Below, piece by piece: positions 27,246 through 35,946 of a stretch of DNA of 64,000 nucleotides; the stretch's first letter is position 1, and every line of letters starts with the position of its first letter. Under the pieces are notes generated by a model. It ran no database searches. It saw nothing but the letters and a program-made list of their open reading frames with translations, and had not been told where the DNA came from. The position numbers and the translations under genes are program-made. The DNA lies in contig NZ_FNCC01000020.1 of assembly GCF_900100955.1 (NCBI RefSeq), positions 1 through 64,000 of the forward strand. The letters are read 5' to 3'. The DNA comes from Lentzea fradiae (GTDB lineage: Bacteria > Actinomycetota > Actinomycetes > Mycobacteriales > Pseudonocardiaceae).

Positions 27246-28220
27246 CTACGGGGCGTTTACCGCGGCGACCACGTCGACCAGGCCCGTTCCCTTGTCGTAC
27301 GAGGAGGTGTGGGGCCCGGCGGGCTGGTAGCCCGTGCCGTGCTTGTGGGCCGTCGACTTCAGCGCGTGCTCGATCTCGGCCGGCGTCGCGGAGGGCTTGG
27401 ACTGGAACAGCTGTGCGACGATCCCCGCGACGTGCGGGGCCGCCATCGAGGTGCCGCTGATCGTGTTGAACGTGCCGAGGTCGAGCAGTCCGGGACCGTG
27501 CCGCGGGTCCAGTCCGGTGGCGCGGATCGGCAGGTGCAGACGGCAGGACGACGTGATGTTCTCGCCGGGCGCGGAGATGTCCGGCCACGTCGAGGAGTCC
27601 GCCGCAGCACCCCGCGACGAGAAACCGGACACGGCGCCGTCTCGCGTGCCCGTGCCCTGGTCGTCGTAGGACGCCACGGAGATCACGGGTCGATGCCGGG
27701 CGGGTTCGACAGGTTCGCCGACCCGTCGCCGCCGTCGTTGCCGTTCGCCCACACCACGACGACGAGCTGCCGCTGCAGCTTGACCGTCACGGACTCGGGG
27801 TTGAAGGCGCCGCCGCCGGACGGGCCGCAGGAGTTGTTGACGACCTTGATGGGCGGGTGGGGTCGGCGCCGGAGTCGATCACCGCGACCGACACGCCCTC
27901 GCCGGTGAGCCCGAGATCGTTGCGGGCGTCGAGGCCGCGGGTGGCGGTGTGCGAGGTGGAACCGAGGAACCGGACGGGTTGCCGGACCTCGACGCGCGTG
28001 ACGCCCGCTTTGGTCCGCGCGGACGAGATCCGGCTGGCATCGCCCCGCGCGGCGACGACTCCGATCTTGCGGAAGCTCGTGATCTTCCGCAGGCCGGCGG
28101 CCTCGACCGCCTGTTGAGCGGCGGTGATGCCGGTGCCGTGGACGTAGACCGTGGAGGCGGGAGCGGCCGTCGCGACAGGGGAGGCGACGGCCACCGGCAG
28201 CACAGCCAGCTAGGGAACAC
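27246..28220 (-). pseudogene. Degraded S8 subtilisin-like protease
   Basis: The reverse strand carries pieces of one secreted subtilase in different frames. First comes a signal-peptide remnant (LAVLPVAVASPVATAAPA), out of frame with the only start and preceded in frame by TAG. A propeptide and catalytic-Asp segment (VAVIDSGADPT) follow. It joins directly, in another frame, to IKVVNNSCG. The DNA between, including the catalytic His box, is deleted. After ANGNDGGDGSANLSNPPGIDP another frame change gives VISVASYD and the Ser box GTSMAAPHVAG. At least three lesions are visible, so the gene cannot make an active protease. Confidence 0.88.
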
Positions 28221-28373
28221 GCAGGGATATGGACCCTCCGTGAACATAGGCAGGCAATCCATCTAACGAGTGATCCACAATCCGGTGACGGAACTCACCC
28301 AATGTGTCGACTGGCTGCGGTTGCCCGGTCCCGGACCGCTACGGTGTCCCCCCGTGCGGAAAGGTGGGGAGTC

Positions 28374-29627
28374 GTGCGGCTGATCCGTCTGGGTGCCGAG
28401 CCCTCGGCCATCGGGGCGGACGTGCGTGCCGCCCTCACGGCCTGCGGCACGGGCACCCAAGCCCTCGGTGGGATCGCGTTGCTCGGCGTCCAGCCACCCG
28501 GCTGCCCGATGCCCCTCGACGCGATCGTGGTGCTGCCCAAGGGCGTGCTGGTGATCGTCGGCGTCGACCTGCCGGACCCCGCCGTGAAGCTCGAGGCACC
28601 GCTCGGCGGCCAGTGGAAGATGGACGGCTGGCCCCTCGTCTCCCAGGACGGCTCGCCCAACCCGGCGGCCGAGGCCGTGGCGGCGGCGACCGCGGTCGCC
28701 CAGCGCCTCCAGACGATGCGCGCGGAACCGCTCCCCGTCAGCACGGTCGTCGCGGTCGGCCCGTTCGTCGGCCAGGTCGTGCAGCCGACGGTCGACCTCA
28801 ACCGCGGCGTGCGCGTGCTGCACCCCAAGCTCTCCACGCTGCTCTCCGCCGCGCGCGAGCTCGCGACGGCGACGGTGCCGTGCACGGCCGACCACGCGGC
28901 GAAGCTCCTCGCGGTCCTGCAGACCACCGGTACCCCGCCGGATCCGCGCTCGTTGCTCACCGAGGGCTTCAGCGACGCCGTGGCCCCCGACCTCGCCTCC
29001 GCCAGCACGATGCTGATCCCCAAGATCGGCGGCACGCGGTCCCCGTTGTCCCGCAAACGCTTGCCGGACGGCACGCCGCAGAAGACGCCGTGGGCGGTCT
29101 TCGCGGTGGCCGGGGTCGTCGCGCTGGTCCTGCTCGTCTGGCTGCTGGTGCTGCTGCCCGGCGGCGACGACAACGCCACCGGCTCGACGCCGGAACCGAC
29201 GGTGCCGCAACCGACGACGGTCGTCGTGGACGGCACGGCGTTCGTTCCCAAGGAGACGAAGACGGACAAGGAGTGCCAGGCGCAGGCGTTCGGCGACGTG
29301 AAGGCGTGGCTGATCGCGAACGAGTGCTCCGAGCTGCTGCGCGCCACCTACGAGACGAAGGTGGGCGACAAGCAGGCGACGGTGCTCGTGGCGGACCTGA
29401 ACGTGCTCGACGCCCCCAGCGCGAAGGCACTGCTGTCCGTCGTGGCGCTGCCGGGTTCCGGCGGTGTGCACGGGCCGGACGGCAAACCGCTGGAGAACGC
29501 GGCCTTCGCGAGCACGTCGAAGGGCGGCCACGTCCAGCTGGCGTTCGTCGTGTGGTCGGGCGGGGCGGGCGACGCGTCCCTCGACCCGATCGCCAAGTCC
29601 GCGTTGCGGCTCCCCGTCACCCGGTAG
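28374..29627 (+). CDS. Single-pass membrane protein with NERD-like N-terminal domain (hypothetical)
   Basis: This 417-aa protein starts at GTG 28374 after GTGGGGAG. Residues about 45-130 (DAIVVLPKGVLVIVGVDL followed by an Ala-rich helix) resemble the nuclease-related NERD fold. The basic active-site pattern is not clear, so this is tentative. One TM helix lies at about residues 241-262 (WAVFAVAGVVALVLLVWLLVLLPGG). It is followed by a Thr/Pro linker and an outer domain with two Cys (KECQAQAF, ANECSELL). The downstream VOC gene starts 13 bases after its stop, so the two are probably co-transcribed. Confidence 0.65.
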   Translation: MRLIRLGAEPSAIGADVRAALTACGTGTQALGGIALLGVQPPGCPMPLDAIVVLPKGVLVIVGVDLPDPAVKLEAPLGGQWKMDGWPLVSQDGSPNPAAEAVAAATAVAQRLQTMRAEPLPVSTVVAVGPFVGQVVQPTVDLNRGVRVLHPKLSTLLSAARELATATVPCTADHAAKLLAVLQTTGTPPDPRSLLTEGFSDAVAPDLASASTMLIPKIGGTRSPLSRKRLPDGTPQKTPWAVFAVAGVVALVLLVWLLVLLPGGDDNATGSTPEPTVPQPTTVVVDGTAFVPKETKTDKECQAQAFGDVKAWLIANECSELLRATYETKVGDKQATVLVADLNVLDAPSAKALLSVVALPGSGGVHGPDGKPLENAAFASTSKGGHVQLAFVVWSGGAGDASLDPIAKSALRLPVTR

Positions 29628-29639
29628 AGGGTGGAAGGC

Positions 29640-30002
29640 ATGGTCGGACAACTTCGTTCTGTCGTGCTCGACTGCCCCGATCCCGGCGAGCTCGCCTCGT
29701 TCTACGAGAAGCTCCTCGGCGCCCAGCGGCTGGCCGGGGGCAGCGACACCTGGGTGGTGATCGTCGCGTCCGGGACGCGGCTCGCGTTCCAGCGTTCCGG
29801 CGACTACCAGCCGCCGGCGTTCCCCGATCCGCACGGCTCCCAGCAGTTCCACCTCGACGTGCTCGTCGAGGACGTCGAAACGGCCGAGAAGCAGGTGCTC
29901 GAGCTAGGGGCCCGGCTGCTGCAAAAGGAGACCGACGGCGCGTTCCGCGTCTACGCGGACCCGGTGGGACACCCGTTCTGCCTGATGTGGCTCGACGCCT
30001 GA
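29640..30002 (+). CDS. VOC (glyoxalase/bleomycin-resistance-like) protein
   Basis: This 120-aa protein contains the paired beta-alpha-beta-beta-beta units of the vicinal oxygen chelate fold. It reads SVVLDCPDPGELASFYEKLLGA, then FHLDVLVEDVETAEKQVLELGA and ends in DPVGHPFCLMW. Such proteins bind metals or sequester drugs; no substrate can be inferred. The ATG at 29640 is preceded by GGAAGG. It ends 19 bases before inverted-repeat copy B. Confidence 0.8.
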   Translation: MVGQLRSVVLDCPDPGELASFYEKLLGAQRLAGGSDTWVVIVASGTRLAFQRSGDYQPPAFPDPHGSQQFHLDVLVEDVETAEKQVLELGARLLQKETDGAFRVYADPVGHPFCLMWLDA

Positions 30003-30020
30003 CCCCCTTCCGCCACTCGC

Positions 30021-30067
30021 ACGCGGGGCCCCTTCGTACTGTCACATAGTACGAAAGGCCCCCGCGT
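30021..30067. repeat. Dispersed intergenic palindrome family, copy B
   Basis: The arms at 30021-30040 and 30048-30067 match at 18 of 20 positions around a seven-base loop. The outer part ACGCGGGG...CCCCGCGT and the CGTACT element are shared with copies A and C. It lies after the VOC gene and 34 bases before the -10 of the oxidoreductase gene, and probably works as a terminator. Confidence 0.8.
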
Positions 30068-30100
30068 GGCTCGAACGGGCGCGAGGCGGCGGCTCGGGCC

Positions 30101-30106
30101 TACTGT
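30101..30106 (+). promoter_or_regulatory. Leaderless -10 element TACTGT
   Basis: TACTGT ends seven bases before the ATG at 30114, and no Shine-Dalgarno is present. This agrees with a leaderless transcript. Confidence 0.6.
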
Positions 30107-30113
30107 GGGCGCC

Positions 30114-31454
30114 ATGGACTTCGACGTGATCGTCATCGGTGGTGGCCCCGTCGGTGAGAACGTGGCGGCGCGGACGGCAGCGGGTGGCCTGTCCACCGCC
30201 ATGGTCGAGAAGGAGCTCGTCGGCGGCGAGTGCTCGTACTGGGCCTGCATGCCCTCCAAGGCGTTGCTGCGGTCCGGTCACGCGCTCGCGGCCGCCCGGC
30301 GCGTGCAGGGGGTGACCGGCGGATCGCTCGACCCCCAGCAGGTTCTCGCGCGGCGCACCGGGTTCACCTCGAACTGGGACGACTCGGGCCAGGTGCAGTG
30401 GGCCGAGTCGGCGGACATCCACGTGCTGCGCGGCGAGGGCGAGGTCACCGGCGAGCGCGAGGTGACGGTCGGCGGCGAGGTGCACCGGGCGCGGCAGGCG
30501 GTCGTCGTGTGCACGGGCAGCGTGCCGAAGATGCCGCCGCTGGACGGGATCGCGGACGCCCGCGTGTGGACGTCCCGCGAGGCCACGTCGGCGCGGGAGG
30601 TGCCGGACTCGCTCATCGTGCTCGGCGGCGGTGTCGTCGGGGTCGAGATGGCGCAGGCGTGGGCCCGGCTCGGGTCGAAGGTGACGCTCGTCGTGTCCGG
30701 CGACCGGCCGCTGCCCCGGATGGAGGAGTTCGTCGGGCCGCTGGTGGCCGAGGGACTCCGGGAGGACGGCGTCGAGGTGCTGCTCAACGCCCGTGCGTCG
30801 GCCGTCGCGCCGGGTGCGCTGACGCTGGAGGACGGCAGGGTCGTCCGCGGCTCGGAGATCCTCGTCGCGACCGGGCGGGTGCCCGCGACGAAGGACAGCA
30901 AGCCGCTGACCGTCGACGACACCGGCCTGGTGTCCGATGTGGACGGACGATGGCTGTACGCGGCGGGCGACGTCACCGGCCGCGCGCTGCTGACGCACCA
31001 GGGCAAGTACCAGGCGCGGGCGGTCGGGTCCGCGATCCTCGCGCAGGTGCGCGGGGAGGAGCCGGAGCCGTGGTCGGCCGGTCAGTCGAACGCGGACCAC
31101 GTCGCGGTGCCGCAGGTCGTGTTCACCGACCCGGAGGTGGCGTTCGTCGGGCACACCGCGGAGGAGGCGCGCAAGGCGGGACGGGACGTCAAAGTCGTCG
31201 ACCTCGACATCGCGGTCGCCGGGTCGTCGCTGCACGCCGACGGCTACAAGGGCAAGACGCGGATGGTCGTGGACGAACGCACGCGCACGCTGGTCGGCGT
31301 CACGTTCGTCGGTCAGGACGTCGCCGAGCTGCTGCACGCGGCCACCATCGCGATCGTCGGCGAGGTCCCCGTCGACCGGCTGTGGCACGCGGTGCCCGCG
31401 TACCCGACGATCAGCGAGGTCTGGCTGCGCCTGCTGGAGTCCTACGGGCTCTGA
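30114..31454 (+). CDS. FAD/NAD(P)-dependent disulfide oxidoreductase (class I)
   Basis: This 446-aa flavoprotein belongs to the lipoamide dehydrogenase/mercuric reductase family. The FAD motif is VIVIGGGPVGENVAA, and the redox disulfide pair is C-S-Y-W-A-C in GGECSYWACMPSK. The NAD(P) motif is LIVLGGGVVGVEMAQAW, the second FAD motif is WLYAAGDVTGRALLTHQGKYQ, and the C-terminal dimer interface holds the His/Glu pair HAVPAYPTISE. The spacing HAVPAYPTISE differs from the HAHPTLSE of lipoamide dehydrogenases, so a dedicated substrate is likely but unknown. It converges on and overlaps by 13 bases the TetR gene. Confidence 0.88.
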   Translation: MDFDVIVIGGGPVGENVAARTAAGGLSTAMVEKELVGGECSYWACMPSKALLRSGHALAAARRVQGVTGGSLDPQQVLARRTGFTSNWDDSGQVQWAESADIHVLRGEGEVTGEREVTVGGEVHRARQAVVVCTGSVPKMPPLDGIADARVWTSREATSAREVPDSLIVLGGGVVGVEMAQAWARLGSKVTLVVSGDRPLPRMEEFVGPLVAEGLREDGVEVLLNARASAVAPGALTLEDGRVVRGSEILVATGRVPATKDSKPLTVDDTGLVSDVDGRWLYAAGDVTGRALLTHQGKYQARAVGSAILAQVRGEEPEPWSAGQSNADHVAVPQVVFTDPEVAFVGHTAEEARKAGRDVKVVDLDIAVAGSSLHADGYKGKTRMVVDERTRTLVGVTFVGQDVAELLHAATIAIVGEVPVDRLWHAVPAYPTISEVWLRLLESYGL

Positions 31455-32140
31455 GACCCCACCGGGCCGGTGACCGGGTCCTGGGGTTCCAGCACGGTCC
31501 CCAGCATGCCGGTGAGCAGCTCGTTCGCCGTGCCGACCACGTACGCGCGGTCGTCCTCGTCGACGCGTTCGGCGAGCTTGAACAGCGCGTCCGCGGTCTG
31601 CACGGCGATCCGGAACGTCAGCATCACCGGTGCGTCGCCGTGGGCGCCGAACCGGGAGACGAACAGCTCCGCGAGGCGTTCGGCCATCAGCTCGTACTGG
31701 TCGACGCTCGAGTCGAGGCGGTGGCTGTCGAGCAGGTCGCTGAACCGCACCCGGCCGAAGCCGGGGATCTCGGTGAGCATCCGCAGATACACGCCGATGA
31801 CCTGTCTCATCGCCTCACGCCACGTGCCGGCGATCCGGTCCGCGGCGAACATCTCCTCGATCTCGCGAAGGCACGTCTCCATACCGCGAAGTGCCAGCGC
31901 GTGTACCACAGATCGCTTGTCCGGAAAGTACTGATAGAAAGAACCGATGGGCACACCGGCCACTTCCACGATGCGCGCCGTGGTGATGTCGTCGTAGTCG
32001 TATTCGTTCAGAAGGCCCGCGCACGCGTCCAGGATCGCGGAGACGGTTGCCGCGCCGCGTTGTTGCACGGGCTGCCGCCGCATCACCCTGGCCAGCCTGC
32101 GCGTTGCCGGATTTTCATGCACGCGGACATCTTTATCCAT
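31442..32140 (-). CDS. TetR-family transcriptional regulator
   Basis: This 232-aa regulator has an N-terminal HTH (about residues 30-75: AILDACAGLLNEYDYDDITTARIVEVAGVPIGSFYQYFPDKRSV) that fits TetR closely. Its C-terminal ligand domain is all-alpha with RVRFSDLLDSHRLDSSVDQYELMAERLAEL. The start is uncertain: ATG at 32140 lacks a clear ribosome binding site, and a downstream ATG before the HTH is possible. Its 3' end overlaps the convergent oxidoreductase gene. The target is unknown. Confidence 0.85.
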   Translation of the reverse strand: MDKDVRVHENPATRRLARVMRRQPVQQRGAATVSAILDACAGLLNEYDYDDITTARIVEVAGVPIGSFYQYFPDKRSVVHALALRGMETCLREIEEMFAADRIAGTWREAMRQVIGVYLRMLTEIPGFGRVRFSDLLDSHRLDSSVDQYELMAERLAELFVSRFGAHGDAPVMLTFRIAVQTADALFKLAERVDEDDRAYVVGTANELLTGMLGTVLEPQDPVTGPVGSQSP

Positions 32141-32178
32141 AAATGGGCGCGTGCACAGCACATGTTCCTGACAAGTTC

Positions 32179-32397
32179 TCAGCCCGGATCGCCGCGGCGT
32201 TTGCGGCGGGCGACCCAGGCGAAGTCGACGAGGCACACGACGGCGAGCACCAGGAGCAGCACGCCGAGCCACACGAGATCGGCTCTGAGCGCCAGCCAGC
32301 CGGCGACCGCGTTGAACACCAGGCCGAACCCGGCGAGCCACAACCGCAAGGTCAACGCGCTGCGGGGCGGAGCAGGGGGAGGCAGGTAGTCGTTCAC
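32179..32397 (-). CDS. Small two-helix membrane protein (DUF6343-like)
   Basis: This 72-aa protein has two hydrophobic helices (LTLRLWLAGFGLVFNAVAGWLAL and LVWLGVLLLVLAVVCLVDFAWVA) and a basic C-terminal tail (RRKRRGDPG). Size and pattern resemble DUF6343 proteins of actinomycetes. GTG at 32397 lies one base after the stop of the upstream membrane protein gene, so the two are coupled. Function is unknown. Confidence 0.65.
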   Translation of the reverse strand: MNDYLPPPAPPRSALTLRLWLAGFGLVFNAVAGWLALRADLVWLGVLLLVLAVVCLVDFAWVARRKRRGDPG

Positions 32398-32398
32398 G

Positions 32399-33001
32399 TC
32401 ACCCGGTTTCCCGCAGCAGCGGGGTCTCAACCCGGCGCAGCGGCCGGGGCGGCTTCGTCACGTACGGGCGCACGAGCCGCGTCACGGCGAGACCGGGCGC
32501 GATCAGCGGCACCACCGCGGTGAGCACGGCGGCGGTGATCCCGGCTCGCAGGACGTCCTTCGGGATGACGGCGACCCGGTCGACGACGAACGCGCGCCGC
32601 CCGGTGACGGAGACGACGGCGAGGACCGCCAGGAACACGACCATGCTGAGGATCGCGCGCCGGACGGCGTGGTCGTACCCGGCGGCCTCCCCCGCGACCA
32701 GAACCGCGAGCCACCCCGCGAGGGCGGGCAGTTGGCCCTGTTCGGTGGTCGCCGCCCAGCACAGGCCGCCGAGCGTGGCGAGCCAGACCAGGACGTCCAC
32801 CCGTTCCCGCGCCCACAGCGACGCGGCGTCGAGCGGGATGCCCGTCCAGCCGAGCACGCCGAGCGGGCTCAGCGGTTCGTGGGCCAGCTGGCCGAGCACC
32901 CAGGCGAGCGTCCACGCGGACAGCACGACCGCGGCGACGAGCTGCCACCGCGGCCTGCGCACCACGCACCGGGCGAGCCGCACGATCTCCGCACGAGTCA
33001 T
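32399..33001 (-). CDS. Multi-pass membrane protein, hypothetical
   Basis: This 200-aa protein has about five hydrophobic segments (QLVAAVVLSAWTLAWVLGQL, VDVLVWLATLGGLCWAA, ALAGWLAVLVAGEAAG, ILSMVVFLAVLAVVSVTG, ITAAVLTAVVPLIAPGLAV). It has a basic N-terminus and a basic C-terminal tail. The start ATG at 33001 follows AAGGTGGGG. The open frame continues 570 bases upstream, but that part is antisense to the MarR gene and has no ribosome binding site. No family is recognised. It forms an operon with the DUF6343-like gene and is divergent from the MarR regulator. Confidence 0.7.
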   Translation of the reverse strand: MTRAEIVRLARCVVRRPRWQLVAAVVLSAWTLAWVLGQLAHEPLSPLGVLGWTGIPLDAASLWARERVDVLVWLATLGGLCWAATTEQGQLPALAGWLAVLVAGEAAGYDHAVRRAILSMVVFLAVLAVVSVTGRRAFVVDRVAVIPKDVLRAGITAAVLTAVVPLIAPGLAVTRLVRPYVTKPPRPLRRVETPLLRETG

Positions 33002-33124
33002 ACCCCCACCTTGCCGTGAACTGGTGGTTTGTGGTGAAACGTCACCCTGACGCTCACTCCGACGGCCCTCGTCCGGGCGCGTTGTGCACGCAGCGCTACC
33101 CACGATCGGGGGACGGAACTTTCC

Positions 33125-33130
33125 TATGCT
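33125..33130 (+). promoter_or_regulatory. Leaderless -10 element TATGCT
   Basis: TATGCT ends six bases before the ATG at 33137. The intervening GGAGAC is too close to the ATG to act as a normal ribosome binding site, so leaderless initiation is more likely. Confidence 0.5.
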
Positions 33131-33136
33131 GGAGAC

Positions 33137-33556
33137 ATGAGCATCGATCAGCTCCTGAGCCTTCCCAGCTACCTGATGCTCCAGCTGGTGCGAGAGGCTC
33201 GCCGGGCCGGGCGCACCGGGCCGCACCTGACGGTGCTCGCGCACCTCGCCGAACGGGACGCCGTGGCGCAGAAGCGGATCAGCGACAGCGTGCGGATGGA
33301 CCCCAGCGACCTGGTCTCGGTCCTGGACGACCTGGAGGAGCTCGGGTTCGCGCGGCGCAGGAGGGACGAGCGGGACCGGCGGCGGTTCACCGTCTCGATC
33401 ACCGAGGACGGCAGGCGGGAGCTGCGGGAGCGGATGGCGGCGGCGCGCAGGCACGAGGACGAGCTGCTGGCGCCGCTGACCCCGGCCGAGCGCGATACGT
33501 TGACCACACTGCTGCGCAAGACCTGGCTGCACCACGCCGATCTGCGTGTAGATTAG
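33137..33556 (+). CDS. MarR-family transcriptional regulator
   Basis: This 139-aa winged-helix protein has HLAERDAVAQKRISDSVRMDPSDLVSVLDDLEELGF as HTH. The wing RRRRDERDRRRFTVSITEDGRREL is typical of MarR. It probably controls itself and a neighbour; the HelD gene lies 122 bases downstream, and the intervening DNA holds several palindromes. The ligand is unknown. Confidence 0.88.
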   Translation: MSIDQLLSLPSYLMLQLVREARRAGRTGPHLTVLAHLAERDAVAQKRISDSVRMDPSDLVSVLDDLEELGFARRRRDERDRRRFTVSITEDGRRELRERMAAARRHEDELLAPLTPAERDTLTTLLRKTWLHHADLRVD

Positions 33557-33585
33557 ACAGTCTGCGCTCACGCGACCTGGCGCGG

Positions 33586-33603
33586 GCAGTTCTTTTCAAC
33601 TGC
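33586..33603. promoter_or_regulatory. Inverted repeat GCAGTT-N6-AACTGC upstream of helD
   Basis: The perfect 6+6 palindrome is followed by two further AACTG cores (33611-33627 region) in the 122-bp gap between the MarR gene and the HelD-type gene. Repeated AACTG cores suggest a regulator site, possibly for the adjacent MarR protein. Confidence 0.4.
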
Positions 33604-33678
33604 ATCGTTCGTCAACTGAACAACTGCAGGCGAGTCGGATAGAACCCGACGTCGCATCGTATCGAGAAATGAGGCAAG

Positions 33679-35940
33679 TTGTCAAGCCCCTCCGATGACC
33701 TCCGGCTTGCCGAAATGGAGCCGGAGCAGGAATACGTGGCCATGTTGTACGGCCGGCTCGACGACCTCCGCGAACAGACGTCGAAACGACTCGCACAATC
33801 GTTGCGACAAACCGGCGGCACGCACCAGATGCGGTCCGAACGCGACACGTCCGTCGCGATGTACACCGATCAATTGGCGCAGTACAGCGCCGTCGAGAAC
33901 GGTCTCGCGTTCGGCAGGCTCGATTTCCACAACGGTGACCGCTTCTACATCGGCCGAATCGGTCTCTTCGACGAGGACAAGGAATACGAGCCGCTGCTGA
34001 TGGACTGGCGGGCGCCCGCCGCCAGGCCGTTCTACCTCGCCACCGCCGCCTCGCCCGACGGCGTGCGGCGGCGCAGGCACCTGCGCACGCGCTCGCGCAA
34101 GGTGATCGGCCTCGACGACGAGGTGCTCGACATCAACTCGGCGGAGCCGTCCCGCAACGAGGGCCTGACCGGCGAGGCCACGCTGCTGGCCGCGCTGAAC
34201 GAGTCGCGCACCGGCCAGATGAGCGACATCGTCGCGACCATCCAGGCCGAGCAGGACGTGATCATCCGGTCCGAGCTGAACGGCGTCGTGGTCGTGCAGG
34301 GCGGTCCGGGCACCGGCAAGACGGCCGTGGCGCTGCACCGCGCCGCGTACCTGCTCTACACCCATCGCCGCCAGCTCGCGAAGCGCGGCGTGCTGGTCGT
34401 CGGCCCGAACACGACGTTCCTGCGCTACATCAGCCAGGTCCTCCCCTCGCTCGGCGAGACCGGTGTCCTGCTGTCGACGGTCGGCGAGCTGTACCCGGGA
34501 CTCACCGCCACCGGCAAGGAGCCCGCCGAGGTCGCCGCGGTCAAGGGCCGCCTGCAGATGGCCGACGTGATCGCCGCGGCCGTGCGCGACCGCCAGGAGG
34601 CGCCCGCGTTCGTCGAGATCCGCTTCGACAACGACGTGCTGCGCCTGGACCGGCGCGCGATCTCCGACGCCCGCGGCAGGGCGCGCCGCACCCGCCGCCC
34701 GCACAACGAGGCCCGCCGCACGTTCGCCCGCGAGATCATCTCGACGCTGGCGGGCATGGTGGTGTCCCGGCTGGGCGGGCACCTGCTCGACAAGACCGAC
34801 GTGGACGACATCCGTCGCGAGCTGCGCGAGTCGGAGGAGGTGCAGGCCGCGATCTCGTCGCTGTGGCCGAAGCTGACGCCGTTCTCGCTGCTGTCGGAGC
34901 TCTACGCGAACCCGAAGCGCCGCAACCGGGCCATGTCGAAGTTCCCCCGCGAGGAACGCGACCTGCTCCAGCGCACCACCGACGACTGGACGCCGGCGGA
35001 CGTGCCGCTGCTGGACGAGGCCGCGGAGCTGCTCGGCGAGGACGACACGGAGGCCAAGGCCCGTGCCGAACGCCAGCGCCGCCAGGCGATCGAGTACGCC
35101 CAGGGCGTGCTCGACATCCTCGACCTGGAGGACGACGCCGACCCCGAGATCCTGATGGCCACCGACCTGATGGACGCCTACCGCCTGGCAGAGCGCCACG
35201 GCGTGGACCGCTACGAGACGGCGGCCGAACGTGCCGCCGCCGACCGCACCTGGACGTTCGGCCACGTCATCGTGGACGAGGCGCAGGAGCTGTCGGCGAT
35301 GGCGTGGCGCACCCTGATGCGCCGCTGCCCCAGCAAGTCCATGACGGTCGTCGGCGACATCGCGCAGACCGGTGACATCGGCGGCGCCACGTCGTGGGGC
35401 GAGGTGCTGTCGCCGTACGTGCAGAACCGCTGGCGGCTCACCGAGCTGACCGTCAACTACCGCACCCCGGCCGAGATCATGGAGGTCGCCGCGGACGTCC
35501 TCGCGTCCGTCGACCCGGACCTGGTCCCGCCGACGTCGGTGCGCGAAACCGGTGTGCCGCCGTGGGTCGCGGACGTCGCGTCGCTGGAGTCCGAGCTGCC
35601 GCAGCTCATCGCGGACGAGGTCACCGCCATCGGAGACGGCAAGGTCGCCGTGCTCGTGCCGGAGGCGCTGCTGCCGTCGGTGGGCGACGCGGTCGTTGCC
35701 GGGGTGCCGAACGCGTCGCAGGGCAACGACCTGGAACAGGCCCAGGTCGTGGTGCTCGGCGTGACCGACGCCAAGGGCCTGGAGTTCGACTCGGTGGTCG
35801 TGGTCGACCCGGCGGGCATCCTGGCCGAGTCGCCGCGCGGCGCGTCGGACCTCTACGTGGCGCTGACCCGTGCCACACAACGGCTCGGCGTGGTGCACAC
35901 GGGCGCGTTGCCGGACGTGCTGTCCCGCTTGAAGAACTGA
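33679..35940 (+). CDS. HelD-type RNA polymerase-recycling ATPase (UvrD-like helicase fold)
   Basis: This 753-aa protein has an N-terminal coiled-coil arm (about 10-80) and a split superfamily 1 helicase core. Walker A is GGPGTGKTAVALH (about 208-220), Walker B is FGHVIVDEAQELSAMAW, and VNYRTPAEIMEVA and LYVALTRATQRLGVVH are motifs IV-VI. The conserved DWRAPAARPFY segment is typical of HelD. HelD proteins remove stalled nucleic acid and sometimes drugs from RNA polymerase; the related HelR confers rifamycin tolerance. The TTG start at 33679 follows ATGAGGC. No rifamycin-associated palindrome was found upstream, so a HelR role is not supported. The stop is seven bases before the long hairpin of the next gene. 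Confidence 0.88.
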   Translation: MSSPSDDLRLAEMEPEQEYVAMLYGRLDDLREQTSKRLAQSLRQTGGTHQMRSERDTSVAMYTDQLAQYSAVENGLAFGRLDFHNGDRFYIGRIGLFDEDKEYEPLLMDWRAPAARPFYLATAASPDGVRRRRHLRTRSRKVIGLDDEVLDINSAEPSRNEGLTGEATLLAALNESRTGQMSDIVATIQAEQDVIIRSELNGVVVVQGGPGTGKTAVALHRAAYLLYTHRRQLAKRGVLVVGPNTTFLRYISQVLPSLGETGVLLSTVGELYPGLTATGKEPAEVAAVKGRLQMADVIAAAVRDRQEAPAFVEIRFDNDVLRLDRRAISDARGRARRTRRPHNEARRTFAREIISTLAGMVVSRLGGHLLDKTDVDDIRRELRESEEVQAAISSLWPKLTPFSLLSELYANPKRRNRAMSKFPREERDLLQRTTDDWTPADVPLLDEAAELLGEDDTEAKARAERQRRQAIEYAQGVLDILDLEDDADPEILMATDLMDAYRLAERHGVDRYETAAERAAADRTWTFGHVIVDEAQELSAMAWRTLMRRCPSKSMTVVGDIAQTGDIGGATSWGEVLSPYVQNRWRLTELTVNYRTPAEIMEVAADVLASVDPDLVPPTSVRETGVPPWVADVASLESELPQLIADEVTAIGDGKVAVLVPEALLPSVGDAVVAGVPNASQGNDLEQAQVVVLGVTDAKGLEFDSVVVVDPAGILAESPRGASDLYVALTRATQRLGVVHTGALPDVLSRLKN

Positions 35941-35946
35941 CGCGTC

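Noticed and set aside
32399..33571. Membrane protein frame extended to 33571
   Set aside because: The extra 190 codons are antisense to the MarR gene. The ATG at 33001 has a clear ribosome binding site.
33660..33700. Possible rifamycin-associated element (RAE) at the helD start (GGCAAG...CAAGCCCC)
   Set aside because: The RAE is a 19-bp inverted repeat upstream of the promoter. Here the halves are in direct orientation and overlap the start codon, so the likeness is accidental.
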